This document shows positions 57,005 through 64,000 of a stretch of 64,000 nucleotides of DNA, in pieces (position 1 is the first letter of the stretch; the number at the start of each line of letters is the position of its first letter). Origin of the DNA: Kineothrix sp. IPX-CK (GTDB taxonomy: Bacteria; Bacillota; Clostridia; Lachnospirales; Lachnospiraceae). The position numbers were made by a program, and so were the translations under genes. The stretch spans positions 1,240,001 to 1,304,000 of the forward strand of contig NZ_CP146256.1 in assembly GCF_039134705.1 (NCBI RefSeq), in the 5' to 3' direction. Under the pieces are notes generated by a model. That model was not told the DNA's origin, did no database searches, and worked only from the letters and a program-made list of their open reading frames with translations.

Positions 57005-57045
57005 TCATAACTCAAAATTTATCCATGAAAAGGAGAACAAACACA

Positions 57046-57330
57046 ATGAAAAACATTATGAACAAGGTCATTTCCAAGGTAAACGATGTGAAAGAAAAGG
57101 CAAAGGACACCGCCATGGCGGGCGTTTGGAAGCTCCGGCAGCTCAAAGCGAAATCCGGTACGGTTCTTGCCCAACAGTCCGGCGAGGGCTTTGTGGACAC
57201 GGCGCTCAAGATTTTGATTTCCGTGGTGATCGGCGCCCTCCTTCTGGCAGGGCTTTATATGCTGTTCAACGATACGGTAATTCCAACCCTCGTTGACAAG
57301 GTGAAACAGCTTTTTAATTACAGAGGGTAA
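57046..57330 (+). CDS. Small ICE membrane protein (DUF6133-like)
   Basis: 94 residues. A basic, helical N-terminal half (KVNDVKEKAKDTAMAGVWKL) is followed by one hydrophobic segment (ILISVVIGALLLAGLYMLF) and a short tail. Similar short proteins (DUF6133) follow Maff2 genes in related ICEs, as far as I recall. ATG 57046 has AAAGGAGA upstream. Probably part of the mating channel. Confidence 0.6.
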   Translation: MKNIMNKVISKVNDVKEKAKDTAMAGVWKLRQLKAKSGTVLAQQSGEGFVDTALKILISVVIGALLLAGLYMLFNDTVIPTLVDKVKQLFNYRG

Positions 57331-57399
57331 GACCCACGATGACCCATGCTGCCGTTATGATGCGGCGGAATGGGATTTCTAATAAAGGAGAAATTGAAG

Positions 57400-57675
57400 A
57401 TGAAAGTAACTGCTAAAATCGTTGCGCATTTGAGTGACGAAGGCAGACTCAAGGCCATTGCCACGGTCTGCTTGAACAACGAGTTTCTGATTACCGGGGT
57501 GCGCATTGTCGAATGCGAAAAAGGCCCCTGCGTATTTATGCCCAGCAGGAAAACCAATGCCGGGGATTACCGGGACATTTGCTTTCCCATCACACCGGAG
57601 CTGCATGGTCAAATCAAAGACACCGTGCTGGAGGTTTACCACAGCCAAGGGGAAGAAACGGTCCCGGCAGAGTAA
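57400..57675 (+). CDS. spoVG: SpoVG-family protein
   Basis: 91 residues. SpoVG landmarks are AIATVCLNNEFLITGVRIVE, FMPSRKTNAGDYRDICFPIT and a helical end. Chromosomal SpoVG binds RNA/DNA and affects sporulation and cell-surface genes. An ICE-borne copy might modulate the host or the element. ATG 57400 has AAAGGAG upstream; a longer start (57370) lacks an SD. It lies between channel genes. Confidence 0.85.
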   Translation: MKVTAKIVAHLSDEGRLKAIATVCLNNEFLITGVRIVECEKGPCVFMPSRKTNAGDYRDICFPITPELHGQIKDTVLEVYHSQGEETVPAE

Positions 57676-57732
57676 GCCGCACGGAATTTATGCCCTGCGG
57701 GACATCCCGCAGGGCAAGGAGGTGATGTTCGA

Positions 57733-58575
57733 TTGGAAGTAATTCTTGTACTGCTGATTGTTGCGATTCTAAACGGCGCAGTGATATTCATTGATGAAAT
57801 GCTCTCCGGTCTTGTTCCCATGACATTAAACGCCGACCAGTACATGACGGCGGTAGGCGGCGGCAGTATGGTGAGCGTGTTGTTTGATATTCTGCTGGGC
57901 TTTGGCGTGTCCCTCATTATCCTCAAATTTCTGAAAAAAGGATTTGAGTGCTATGTCATGTGGACGGACGGCGACCCGGATGCGGAACCGGCCTATCTGG
58001 TCATTCGCTTTATTCAGGCCATTGCCGTGGCGGTCTGCTTTCCGGTCATGTACGGCTGGCTTGCCGAGATTACCCAAAGCCTGACGGATGAACTGATGGC
58101 GGCAATCAGCGCAAGCACAGGCTATAACTGGCAGGCTTGGGTAAACGGGATCAGCTCACTCGGGCTGGTGACAGCCATTTTCGGGTTGGTTTTCGTGATA
58201 TGCTACTTTGTGCTGTATTTCCAATTCCTGATGAGAGGGCTGGAAATTATGATTCTGCGCATTGGCCTGCCTCTTGCCTGCGTCGGTTTACTGGACAGCG
58301 ACAAGGGCGTTTTCAAGACCTATATCAACAAATTCTTTCAGACCACCTTTGCGGTGGTGGTGCAGATATGCCTTTGCAAGCTGGGTGTCGGCATGATGAT
58401 GAATGTAAGCATAATGAATATCTTTTGGGGTATTGCCTGCATCGTGCTTGCCATCAAGACCCCCCGTTTCCTCAGTGAGTTTATGGTTCCCACCGGCGGA
58501 GGCGGCGCGGGTGTCATCAACAATATGTATCATTCCGTCCGGCTTGTGGGTATGGCAAAGGGTATGGTCAAGTAA
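57733..58575 (+). CDS. TrbL/VirB6-like conjugal transfer membrane protein
   Basis: 280 residues with about six to seven hydrophobic segments; a conserved-looking loop has WTDGDPDAEPAYLVIRF and the C-terminus ends GGGGAGVINNMYHS. It matches polytopic TrbL-like proteins of Tn1549-type ICEs (VirB6 role in the inner-membrane pore). TTG 57733 is preceded by AGGAGGTGA. Followed by two more small membrane protein genes. Confidence 0.8.
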   Translation: MEVILVLLIVAILNGAVIFIDEMLSGLVPMTLNADQYMTAVGGGSMVSVLFDILLGFGVSLIILKFLKKGFECYVMWTDGDPDAEPAYLVIRFIQAIAVAVCFPVMYGWLAEITQSLTDELMAAISASTGYNWQAWVNGISSLGLVTAIFGLVFVICYFVLYFQFLMRGLEIMILRIGLPLACVGLLDSDKGVFKTYINKFFQTTFAVVVQICLCKLGVGMMMNVSIMNIFWGIACIVLAIKTPRFLSEFMVPTGGGGAGVINNMYHSVRLVGMAKGMVK

Positions 58576-58588
58576 AGGCGGTGATGAA

Positions 58589-58801
58589 ATGATAACCCTC
58601 GACGATATTTCCATGGCGGTCATTTCCCTCATCCGCTTGGGTGCGGTGTTCCGCTTTATTTACTGCATGATCTGCCTGCAATCGGCAGAGGAAGAACAGG
58701 CGCGGTATAAGAAGCGGGCGAAAAACACCGTAGTTTTCTATGTGATTGCCGAGTGTATCTGGCAAATCAAGGAGATTGTATTCTTCTACTATGGAGCGTA
58801 A
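58589..58801 (+). CDS. Small ICE membrane protein
   Basis: 70 residues from ATG 58589 (GGCGGTGA upstream). It has a hydrophobic stretch (MAVISLIRLGAVFRFIYCMI), a basic charged loop (EEEQARYKKRAK) and a second hydrophobic stretch (FYVIAECIWQI). Unrecognised, but positioned in the channel gene cluster, so it is probably a membrane component of transfer. Confidence 0.6.
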   Translation: MITLDDISMAVISLIRLGAVFRFIYCMICLQSAEEEQARYKKRAKNTVVFYVIAECIWQIKEIVFFYYGA

Positions 58802-58812
58802 GGAGGAATGGC

Positions 58813-59136
58813 GTGAATAATGAAATCAACCTTTACATCCCCACCGGAGTAAAGGCCGAAAACGAACTGTTCAACGGTTTTGGCAGGCGGGAGCTTTTGC
58901 AGAGCGTTGTCGGTTCCCTGTTTGGCGGCGCGCTTGCGGCGCTCCTTTGGCTGATTGCCGGGAATGTGGCGCTGACCGTAGTGGCAGTCCTGTCCGGCAT
59001 TTTCGGCTCGGTGATGATGTGTACCAAAGACCAGAACAACCAAAGCGTGGTTGACCAAGTCGGGGATATGCTCCGGTTTCGGCGCAGCCAGCAGATTTAT
59101 CCCTACCGTATGCAGGACGAATGGGACATGAGATAA
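58813..59136 (+). CDS. PrgI-like small membrane protein
   Basis: 107 residues from GTG 58813 (AAGGAGG six bases upstream). IYIPTGVKAENELF-type start (INLYIPTGVK), two hydrophobic helices (LLQSVVGSLFGGALAALLWLI, VALTVVAVLSGIFGSVMM) and a charged tail, like the PrgI-family proteins that precede VirB4 in Firmicute ICEs. VirB4 is not next here; a methyltransferase is. Confidence 0.65.
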   Translation: MNNEINLYIPTGVKAENELFNGFGRRELLQSVVGSLFGGALAALLWLIAGNVALTVVAVLSGIFGSVMMCTKDQNNQSVVDQVGDMLRFRRSQQIYPYRMQDEWDMR

Positions 59137-59148
59137 GGAGGTAGAATT

Positions 59149-60663
59149 TTGACGTTTCTTGACCTTTTTGCAGGAATCGGCGGATTCCGTAGAGGTCTCG
59201 AAAGAAGCGGACATACCTGTGTCGGTCATGTCGAAATTGATAAATACGCAAACAAAAGCTATATGGCACTGTACGAGCTTGCACCCTGCCCTTACCGGGA
59301 GGATGCAGGCTCTAATTTTTCTATGATGTGTAAACCGGAGGTGAGAAAAAACTGTGATGGAACAAACTGCAAAGGCGAATGGTACGCCAAGGACATTAAG
59401 CAAATCCGAGCAGGAGAAATTCCAAAAGCTGAAATCTGGACTTTTGGCTTTCCTTGCACTGACCTTTCCATTGCAGGACGCATGGAAGGTCTTAGAGGAA
59501 GCCGAAGCGGACTGTTTTTTACAGTCGTTGGCCTGCTCAAAAGCACGAGTCCCGAAAATCGACCCCAGCGGCTTATCGTTGAGAATGTTAAGCATCTGCT
59601 GTCAAGCGAGAATGGCGGGGCATTTACCACCGTTCTCGCTGAACTATGGGAAGCTGGGTATGACTGTGAATGGCAGGCCGTCAATTCAAAGCATTTCGGC
59701 GTTCCCCAGCACAGGGAGCGAGTGTACCTTGTTGGACATTTTGGAGGAATCCGTGGACGAAAGGTATTTCCTATCGGCGGAGCAAACACGGCGCCTGTTA
59801 AGCAGCTTATCGGAGGAAGCCAAGGAAAACGGGTCTACGACATAAACGGTGTTTCTGTTACCCTGACAGCGGAGGGCGGCGGATTTGCCGGACGCACAGG
59901 GCTTTATGCCGTATCAGTCAACCGCAGGGAGGGTATTACCGGGGCTATTAACCAAGCCCGCACTTTGACCGCCAGCGATGCCCGTGGCCTAAACCGTAAT
60001 CAGGATCAAAATGCGGTCTTGTCAGAAATCGCTCCTTGCGCGGCGTTCATTGATTTAAGTATAGAGCCGAAAATCACGGAAACCGCCCGGTGCATTCGGG
60101 CAAGGCAGTATTCGGGCATTGGCAACCACCGGGGGGAAACCTCCGGTATCTTTTTGTGCCATGGACACCCTGATTGTGTGATGGCTGTCCTTACCCCCGA
60201 CCGCAAAGAAAAGCGGCAGAACGGCAGGCGGTTTAAGGAACCGGGAGAACCCAGTTTCACCCTGACAACCCAGGATCAGCACGGTATTTTGCTTTGCTGC
60301 TGTGAGGGCTGGAAAGATGGCCTGCCTATCAGGGAGGATAAAAAAGACGGCTGCACAATGGCGTATCCCGGCGACGGAATCAATCTGGCCTACCCCAACA
60401 GCCACCGAAGCAGGGGGCGTGTCGGGCGCCAGTGTTCTCAAACCCTGATGACCAGTGGGAGCATGGGCGTTCTTTTGTGCTGCCGCATCCGCAGGCTGAC
60501 GCCGAAAGAGTGCTGGAGGCTGCAAGCCTTTGAGGACTACCTGTTCGAACGTGCAAAAGCGGCAGGCATCAGCGATGCCCAGCTTTACCGGCAGGCTGGA
60601 AATGCCGTTACGGTTAATATTGTCTATGAGATTGGGGCGCGTCTGCCGGGTGGCTGCCTATGA
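59149..60663 (+). CDS. DNA (cytosine-5-)-methyltransferase
   Basis: 504 residues. C5-methylase motifs in order: I, FLDLFAGIGGFRRGLE; IV, FGFPCTDLSIAGRMEG with the catalytic Cys; VI, IVENVKHLLS; VIII, VPQHRERVYLVG; X, QAGNAVTVNIVYEIG. A long variable target-recognition region lies between VIII and X. TTG 59149 has AAGGAGGT upstream. No restriction endonuclease is adjacent, so self-protection against host restriction is likely. A second frame inside it is protein-like (see 59357). Confidence 0.95.
   Translation: MTFLDLFAGIGGFRRGLERSGHTCVGHVEIDKYANKSYMALYELAPCPYREDAGSNFSMMCKPEVRKNCDGTNCKGEWYAKDIKQIRAGEIPKAEIWTFGFPCTDLSIAGRMEGLRGSRSGLFFTVVGLLKSTSPENRPQRLIVENVKHLLSSENGGAFTTVLAELWEAGYDCEWQAVNSKHFGVPQHRERVYLVGHFGGIRGRKVFPIGGANTAPVKQLIGGSQGKRVYDINGVSVTLTAEGGGFAGRTGLYAVSVNRREGITGAINQARTLTASDARGLNRNQDQNAVLSEIAPCAAFIDLSIEPKITETARCIRARQYSGIGNHRGETSGIFLCHGHPDCVMAVLTPDRKEKRQNGRRFKEPGEPSFTLTTQDQHGILLCCCEGWKDGLPIREDKKDGCTMAYPGDGINLAYPNSHRSRGRVGRQCSQTLMTSGSMGVLLCCRIRRLTPKECWRLQAFEDYLFERAKAAGISDAQLYRQAGNAVTVNIVYEIGARLPGGCL
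59357..59845 (+). CDS. Possible overprinted protein inside the cytosine methyltransferase gene
   Basis: A 162-residue frame in +1 register relative to the methylase. ATG 59357 (GTG 59354 also possible) is preceded by GGAGGTGA (59337-59344). The C-terminal part, SECTLLDILEESVDERYFLSA, resembles a segment (LxDILE-x-V-x-x-K/RYFLS) I recall from methylase-associated phage proteins. In the methylase frame the same DNA encodes real motifs VI to VIII. It could be a true second gene or a coincidence of two open frames. Confidence 0.4.
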   Translation: MEQTAKANGTPRTLSKSEQEKFQKLKSGLLAFLALTFPLQDAWKVLEEAEADCFLQSLACSKARVPKIDPSGLSLRMLSICCQARMAGHLPPFSLNYGKLGMTVNGRPSIQSISAFPSTGSECTLLDILEESVDERYFLSAEQTRRLLSSLSEEAKENGSTT

Positions 60664-61235
60664 GGTTTTCTGTTCTTTATGTAGATCCACCGTGGTCTTA
60701 TAAGGTTTATTCCCAAAAGGGACAGGGGCGCAGCGCCGAAAACCATTACCATACCATGAGCGCCGAGGACATTTATAACCTTGATGTGGCAGGGATTGCA
60801 GATAAGGACTGTGTGCTGTTTCTGTGGGTGACATTCCCTTGTCTGCTGGAGGGGCTAAAAGCCATTGAGCGTTGGGGGTTTACTTACAAAACCCTCGGCT
60901 TTTGCTGGGTCAAGCGGTGCAAAAAACAGCAGAAAAAATGGTTTTGGGGACTTGGCTTTTGGACGAGAGCCAACCCCGAACTGTGCCTGATCGCATCGAG
61001 GGGCAGGCCGAAACGCTTATCCAAAGCGGTTCACTGCATTGTGGATACGCCGGTGGAATACCATAGCAAGAAACCGGATGAGGTGCGCCGCCGTATTGAA
61101 CAGCTCATGGGGGATGTTCCCCGTGCGGAACTGTTCGCAAGACAGCAGCATGACGGCTGGGTGTGCCTTGGTGATGAAATCGACGGCCTTGATATACGGG
61201 AAGCTATTACGCAAGTCAAAGAAATGGAGGGATGA
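60660..61235 (+). CDS. MT-A70-family N6-adenine methyltransferase
   Basis: 191 residues. The catalytic DPPW motif is in VLYVDPPWSYKVYSQKGQG, and the family block GFCWVKRCKK and NPELCLIASRGRPKRL (RGxxKR region) follow. Such phage- and ICE-borne enzymes methylate adenine in DNA. ATGA overlap with the cytosine methylase suggests coupled expression of two modification enzymes. Confidence 0.88.
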   Translation: MRFSVLYVDPPWSYKVYSQKGQGRSAENHYHTMSAEDIYNLDVAGIADKDCVLFLWVTFPCLLEGLKAIERWGFTYKTLGFCWVKRCKKQQKKWFWGLGFWTRANPELCLIASRGRPKRLSKAVHCIVDTPVEYHSKKPDEVRRRIEQLMGDVPRAELFARQQHDGWVCLGDEIDGLDIREAITQVKEMEG

Positions 61236-61236
61236 T

Positions 61237-61800
61237 ATGGCATTTGAAGAGCACCTCTCACCATTTCTTGCCTGCCTGCTCCTTGCCCTGTTTGCAGGAA
61301 GCCTGTGCGACATGGTCATCAGCAGAATATTAAAGCAATCCGCACCGAAAACCGCCGTTCTCAGTATGACTGTGACGGCGGTTTTTCTCTGCTTGTACGA
61401 ATTTACCCCAACGGCTCTGCGCTGTGTCCTGCTGTGCCAGGTCCTGATGGTGGCCGGGGTCTTTGACCTTATGACCTATGAAATCCCCGACTGTCTGCAT
61501 TTGATGATTGCCATGGCAGGGCTGATTCACTTTCAGCCCCTGCCTGCGCTTTTGGGGTTTTTAATCGTCCCCTTGCCATTCCTGATTGCCGCACTGAAAA
61601 CGGAAAAAATCGGCGGCGGTGATGTAAAGCTCATGGCCGCCAGCGGCTTTTCCCTCGGCGTAACAGGCGGTATCTGGATGATGATATGGGGGCTTGCAAT
61701 CGCCCTGCTTTGGAACCGTGCATTTTGCAGGGAGCAAAAAAGCCTGCCCCTTGCACCCTTTCTTGCTTTCGGGGCATTTCTGACCCTTTTCCCAACTTAA
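61237..61800 (+). CDS. Type IV prepilin peptidase (A24 family)
   Basis: 187-residue membrane protease with several hydrophobic helices. The two active-site aspartates are in GVFDLMTYEIPD and the GxGD motif KIGGGDVKLMAAS. The ATG 61237 lies two bases after the upstream stop; a longer frame reaching back into the MT-A70 gene is not credible. Next to SAF/CpaB-like and CpaE-like genes, it suggests a Tad/Flp-type pilus or secretion system on the ICE. Confidence 0.88.
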   Translation: MAFEEHLSPFLACLLLALFAGSLCDMVISRILKQSAPKTAVLSMTVTAVFLCLYEFTPTALRCVLLCQVLMVAGVFDLMTYEIPDCLHLMIAMAGLIHFQPLPALLGFLIVPLPFLIAALKTEKIGGGDVKLMAASGFSLGVTGGIWMMIWGLAIALLWNRAFCREQKSLPLAPFLAFGAFLTLFPT

Positions 61801-61824
61801 AAACGATATGGAGGATAAACCAAT

Positions 61825-62676
61825 ATGAAAGATTTACTCAAAAACAGAATTGTGGTGGGGCTGCTGTGCATTATCACAGCCCTCATCATTTGCTTTGGAT
61901 TGACGCCCATGTTCAATGACGCCCTTAAATCCAAGGTGGAGCTGGTGCGCGTCACCACTGAAATCAAAAAGGGCGATGAAATTACAGCAGGCATGATTAC
62001 CACCGTGGAAACCGGCGGCTACAATCTGCCCTTTGATGTGATTTATCAAAAAGAGGATGTCATCGGCAAATACGCCAATGCCGACCTTTACAAAGGCGAT
62101 TATATTCTGAAAAGCAAGCTCTCGGATACTCCCCAACTGAAAAACGAATATCTCAGCGGGCTGGACGGCACGAACAGAGCTATTTCCGTCACCATCAAGA
62201 GCTTTGCATCCGGTTTGTCCGGCAAACTGGAGCGTGGGGATATTGTTTCTCTGATTGCCAGTGATGTGGGAGAAGCACGAAAAACCCTTATCCCCGATGA
62301 ACTGCAATATGTTGAGATTATCGCCACCACCGACAGCAGCGGTAACGACCGCAATATTCAGGAGCAGCCCAAGGGCAGTGAGGACACCGAGCTTGCCAGC
62401 ACCATCACCGTTCTTGCAACACCGCAGCAGGCAAGGCTTCTTGCGGAGCTTGAGCAGACAGGAAAACTTCACGCCGCCCTGGTCTACCGTGGCGGTGCTG
62501 AGAACGCACAGAAGTTTTTGACCGAGCAAGCCAAGCTGCTGGAGGCCCTGTATCCTGTGAAAAGCGAGGGCTTAACCTATGAAACCGAAAATAATGACAG
62601 CACTGTGGCACCGGCTCCCGACAGTGTGGCCGGGGGTGTGTCTGCAAACGGCAATATTCCAGATACACAGGACTAA
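61825..62676 (+). CDS. SAF-domain protein (CpaB/RcpC-like)
   Basis: 283 residues. One N-terminal hydrophobic segment (IVVGLLCIITALIICFGL), then an SAF-like start (VTTEIKKGDEITAGMITTVE), and a beta-rich middle with RAISVTIKSFASGLSGKLERGDIV, the CpaB pattern. CpaB proteins form part of the Flp pilus outer assembly. Here the cell is Gram-positive, so its role may be in channel or pilus assembly. Tail disordered. Confidence 0.75.
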   Translation: MKDLLKNRIVVGLLCIITALIICFGLTPMFNDALKSKVELVRVTTEIKKGDEITAGMITTVETGGYNLPFDVIYQKEDVIGKYANADLYKGDYILKSKLSDTPQLKNEYLSGLDGTNRAISVTIKSFASGLSGKLERGDIVSLIASDVGEARKTLIPDELQYVEIIATTDSSGNDRNIQEQPKGSEDTELASTITVLATPQQARLLAELEQTGKLHAALVYRGGAENAQKFLTEQAKLLEALYPVKSEGLTYETENNDSTVAPAPDSVAGGVSANGNIPDTQD

Positions 62677-62694
62677 GAAAGGGAGGCCAAAACC

Positions 62695-63546
62695 ATGGAA
62701 GAAAGCAAAATCATTGCCGTCATGGGCAGTCAGGGCAGCGGTAAAACCACCGCTGCCCTAAAACTTGCCCTTGCGCTTTCGGCGGCGAAGAAGAATGTGA
62801 TTGTGGTATTTTGCGACCCCTTTACGCCGGTGATCCCTGCCGTACTTCCCGCCCATGTGACCCATGATACCTCGCTGGGAAGTCTTTTAACGGCTCCTGC
62901 GCTTACACAGACCACTATCCTGAACGCCTGTGTGCCTACGGAAAAAAGCGATTATATCAGTCTGCTGGGGTATTGCGCAGGAGAAAGCCTGATGCACTAT
63001 CCGCAGATCACAAGGGAAAAAGCAGTGGAGTTTTTTGTCTTGCTCCGCTATCTGGCAGATTACATCATCGTTGACTGCACATCAACCTTTGAAGCAGACC
63101 CGGCATCCATCGTAGCCATTGAACTGGCGGACAGGGTGCTAAAGCTGGGAACCGCCAATCTGAAAGGTGTTTCCTATTATCTGACCCACAATCCCATGCT
63201 GGCGGACAGCCGGTTCCGTAAGGATACCCACAGCACCGTTATCGGAAATCTCAAAACAGGACAGGATTGGGAGGCTGCGGCACAGCAGCTCGGCGGTGCA
63301 GATTTTGTGCTGCCCTATGCACCTGAACTGGAACAGCAATTTGACGAACTTGCCCTGCTGATGCCACTGACACAGACGGAAAGTGCAGGGTATTCGGCGG
63401 CAATCGGGCGCATTTTGGGGATACAGCCGGAGAAATCCAAGCCCAAGGTCACATCTGAAGCTGCCCCGGCATCACAATCCCCCAAAAAAGCAAAGAGCAA
63501 GATAGCCTTTCGACTTCCCTTCGCCAAAGGCCGGGGGGAGTTTTGA
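62695..63546 (+). CDS. CpaE/ParA-like ATPase
   Basis: 283 residues. P-loop MGSQGSGKTTAALKLALAL, switch-like FCDPFTPV and Walker B YIIVDCTSTFEAD place it among ParA/MinD-like ATPases; placement after a CpaB-like gene suggests a CpaE-type pilus localisation factor. It has a basic, Lys-rich tail. The stop overlaps the next start (TGATG). Confidence 0.72.
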   Translation: MEESKIIAVMGSQGSGKTTAALKLALALSAAKKNVIVVFCDPFTPVIPAVLPAHVTHDTSLGSLLTAPALTQTTILNACVPTEKSDYISLLGYCAGESLMHYPQITREKAVEFFVLLRYLADYIIVDCTSTFEADPASIVAIELADRVLKLGTANLKGVSYYLTHNPMLADSRFRKDTHSTVIGNLKTGQDWEAAAQQLGGADFVLPYAPELEQQFDELALLMPLTQTESAGYSAAIGRILGIQPEKSKPKVTSEAAPASQSPKKAKSKIAFRLPFAKGRGEF

Positions 63547-64000
63547 TGCTCTCCACCGGGCATATAGAGCTAAAGGACGCCAATGCCTATGTGACGCAGC
63601 ACCACCGCCACCATAAAGCCGTAAGAGGACACCGCTTTTCTCTTGCCTGCTATGAAAATGGCAGGCTCTGCGGTGTTGCCATTGTAGGCAGACCTCGATC
63701 ACGCCGTATTGACCAGCACATGACCGTGGAGGTTCTGCGGCTTTGTACGGACGGAACACGCAATGCCTGCTCCAAGCTGTACGGAGCCTGCCGCCGTGCG
63801 GCGAGGGCATTGGGTTATAGCAGGCTCATCACTTATATTTTGGATGGAGAAACCGGAAAAAGCCTTTTGGCAAGCGGCTTTTCCTATTGCTACACCAATA
63901 AAGGCGGGAGCTGGAACCAACCGGGCAGACCGAGAACCGATAAGGCTCCGGTCTGCCCGAAACATTTATATGAAATCATCCTGAATCGAAGGGAGGACGT
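63546..64000 (+). CDS. XF1762-family protein, 3'-truncated by the window edge
   Basis: The frame is open from ATG 63546 to the window end (about 151 residues). The N-terminus has NAYVTQHHRHHKAVRGHRFS, then CGVAIVGRPRSRRID, CTDGTRNACSKLYGACRRAA and YSRLITYILDGETGKSL: the pattern of XF1762-type GNAT-like proteins found in phages and ICEs. Function unknown. It overlaps the preceding gene by one base. Confidence 0.8.
   Translation, partial: MLSTGHIELKDANAYVTQHHRHHKAVRGHRFSLACYENGRLCGVAIVGRPRSRRIDQHMTVEVLRLCTDGTRNACSKLYGACRRAARALGYSRLITYILDGETGKSLLASGFSYCYTNKGGSWNQPGRPRTDKAPVCPKHLYEIILNRRED

Noticed and set aside
61039..61236. N-terminal extension of the prepilin peptidase frame into the MT-A70 gene
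   Set aside because: The extension reads as an off-frame of a conserved gene; ATG 61237 directly after the upstream stop fits the family length.

Overview
The window looks like a chromosomal segment of a spore-forming, low-to-mid GC Firmicute, most likely a Lachnospiraceae-type clostridium. Support comes from an alpha/beta small acid-soluble spore protein gene, Bacillota-style strong Shine-Dalgarno sites, the tig-clpP-clpX-lon-engB gene order, and a clostridial collagen-like (GXT-repeat) surface or exosporium protein. No rRNA, tRNA or CRISPR array was seen.

Positions 1 to about 24,600 are core chromosome: the 3' part of malQ with a LacI-type regulator; a CYTH protein; a CsoR-type metal sensor and a heavy-metal P-type ATPase with CsoR-like palindromes in their promoters; an aromatic-acid-exporter-like membrane protein; DJ-1, CBS and threonine-aldolase-like genes; an SASP gene; the protein quality-control block tig, clpP, clpX, lon, then engB; an AI-2E-family membrane protein, a D-2-hydroxyacid dehydrogenase, truA and a VanZ-like gene; a sigma factor with its putative anti-sigma partner and a degenerate OmpR-type response regulator; a mutarotase-like gene; a secreted DUF5050-like protein; and the collagen-like gene.

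From about 24,620 to the right edge the sequence is an integrative conjugative element (ICE), still open at 64,000. It starts with parA/parB and a 2734-codon adenine-methylase/SNF2-helicase gene. ICE accessory proteins follow, including a 1353-residue repeat-rich surface protein, then a DUF4314/DUF3846 protein and a DUF3991/Toprim protein. A leftward arsenic cassette (arsR-acr3-arsD-arsA-arsC) is embedded next. After it come a hairpin-rich candidate oriT, an RHH accessory protein, a MobP-type relaxase, a VirD4/TraG coupling protein, Maff2-like and TrbL-like membrane proteins, a SpoVG homologue, a cytosine methyltransferase, an MT-A70 adenine methyltransferase, three Tad/Flp-pilus-like genes (prepilin peptidase, SAF/CpaB-like, CpaE-like) and a partial XF1762-type gene. 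No integrase and no VirB4 ATPase lie inside the window, so they are presumably further right.

The most unusual signals are two cases of apparent gene overprinting inside the ICE. A TnpV-like gene with its own Shine-Dalgarno and its own intrinsic terminator lies entirely inside the open reading frame of the giant methylase/helicase. A second SD-led, protein-like frame lies inside the cytosine methyltransferase gene. Other points of note are a relaxase whose conserved-looking N-terminus is separated from its likely ATG by one extra G, a three-member ICE paralogue family of unknown function, and a response regulator missing key receiver residues. All family assignments come from reading motifs; no database search was run.
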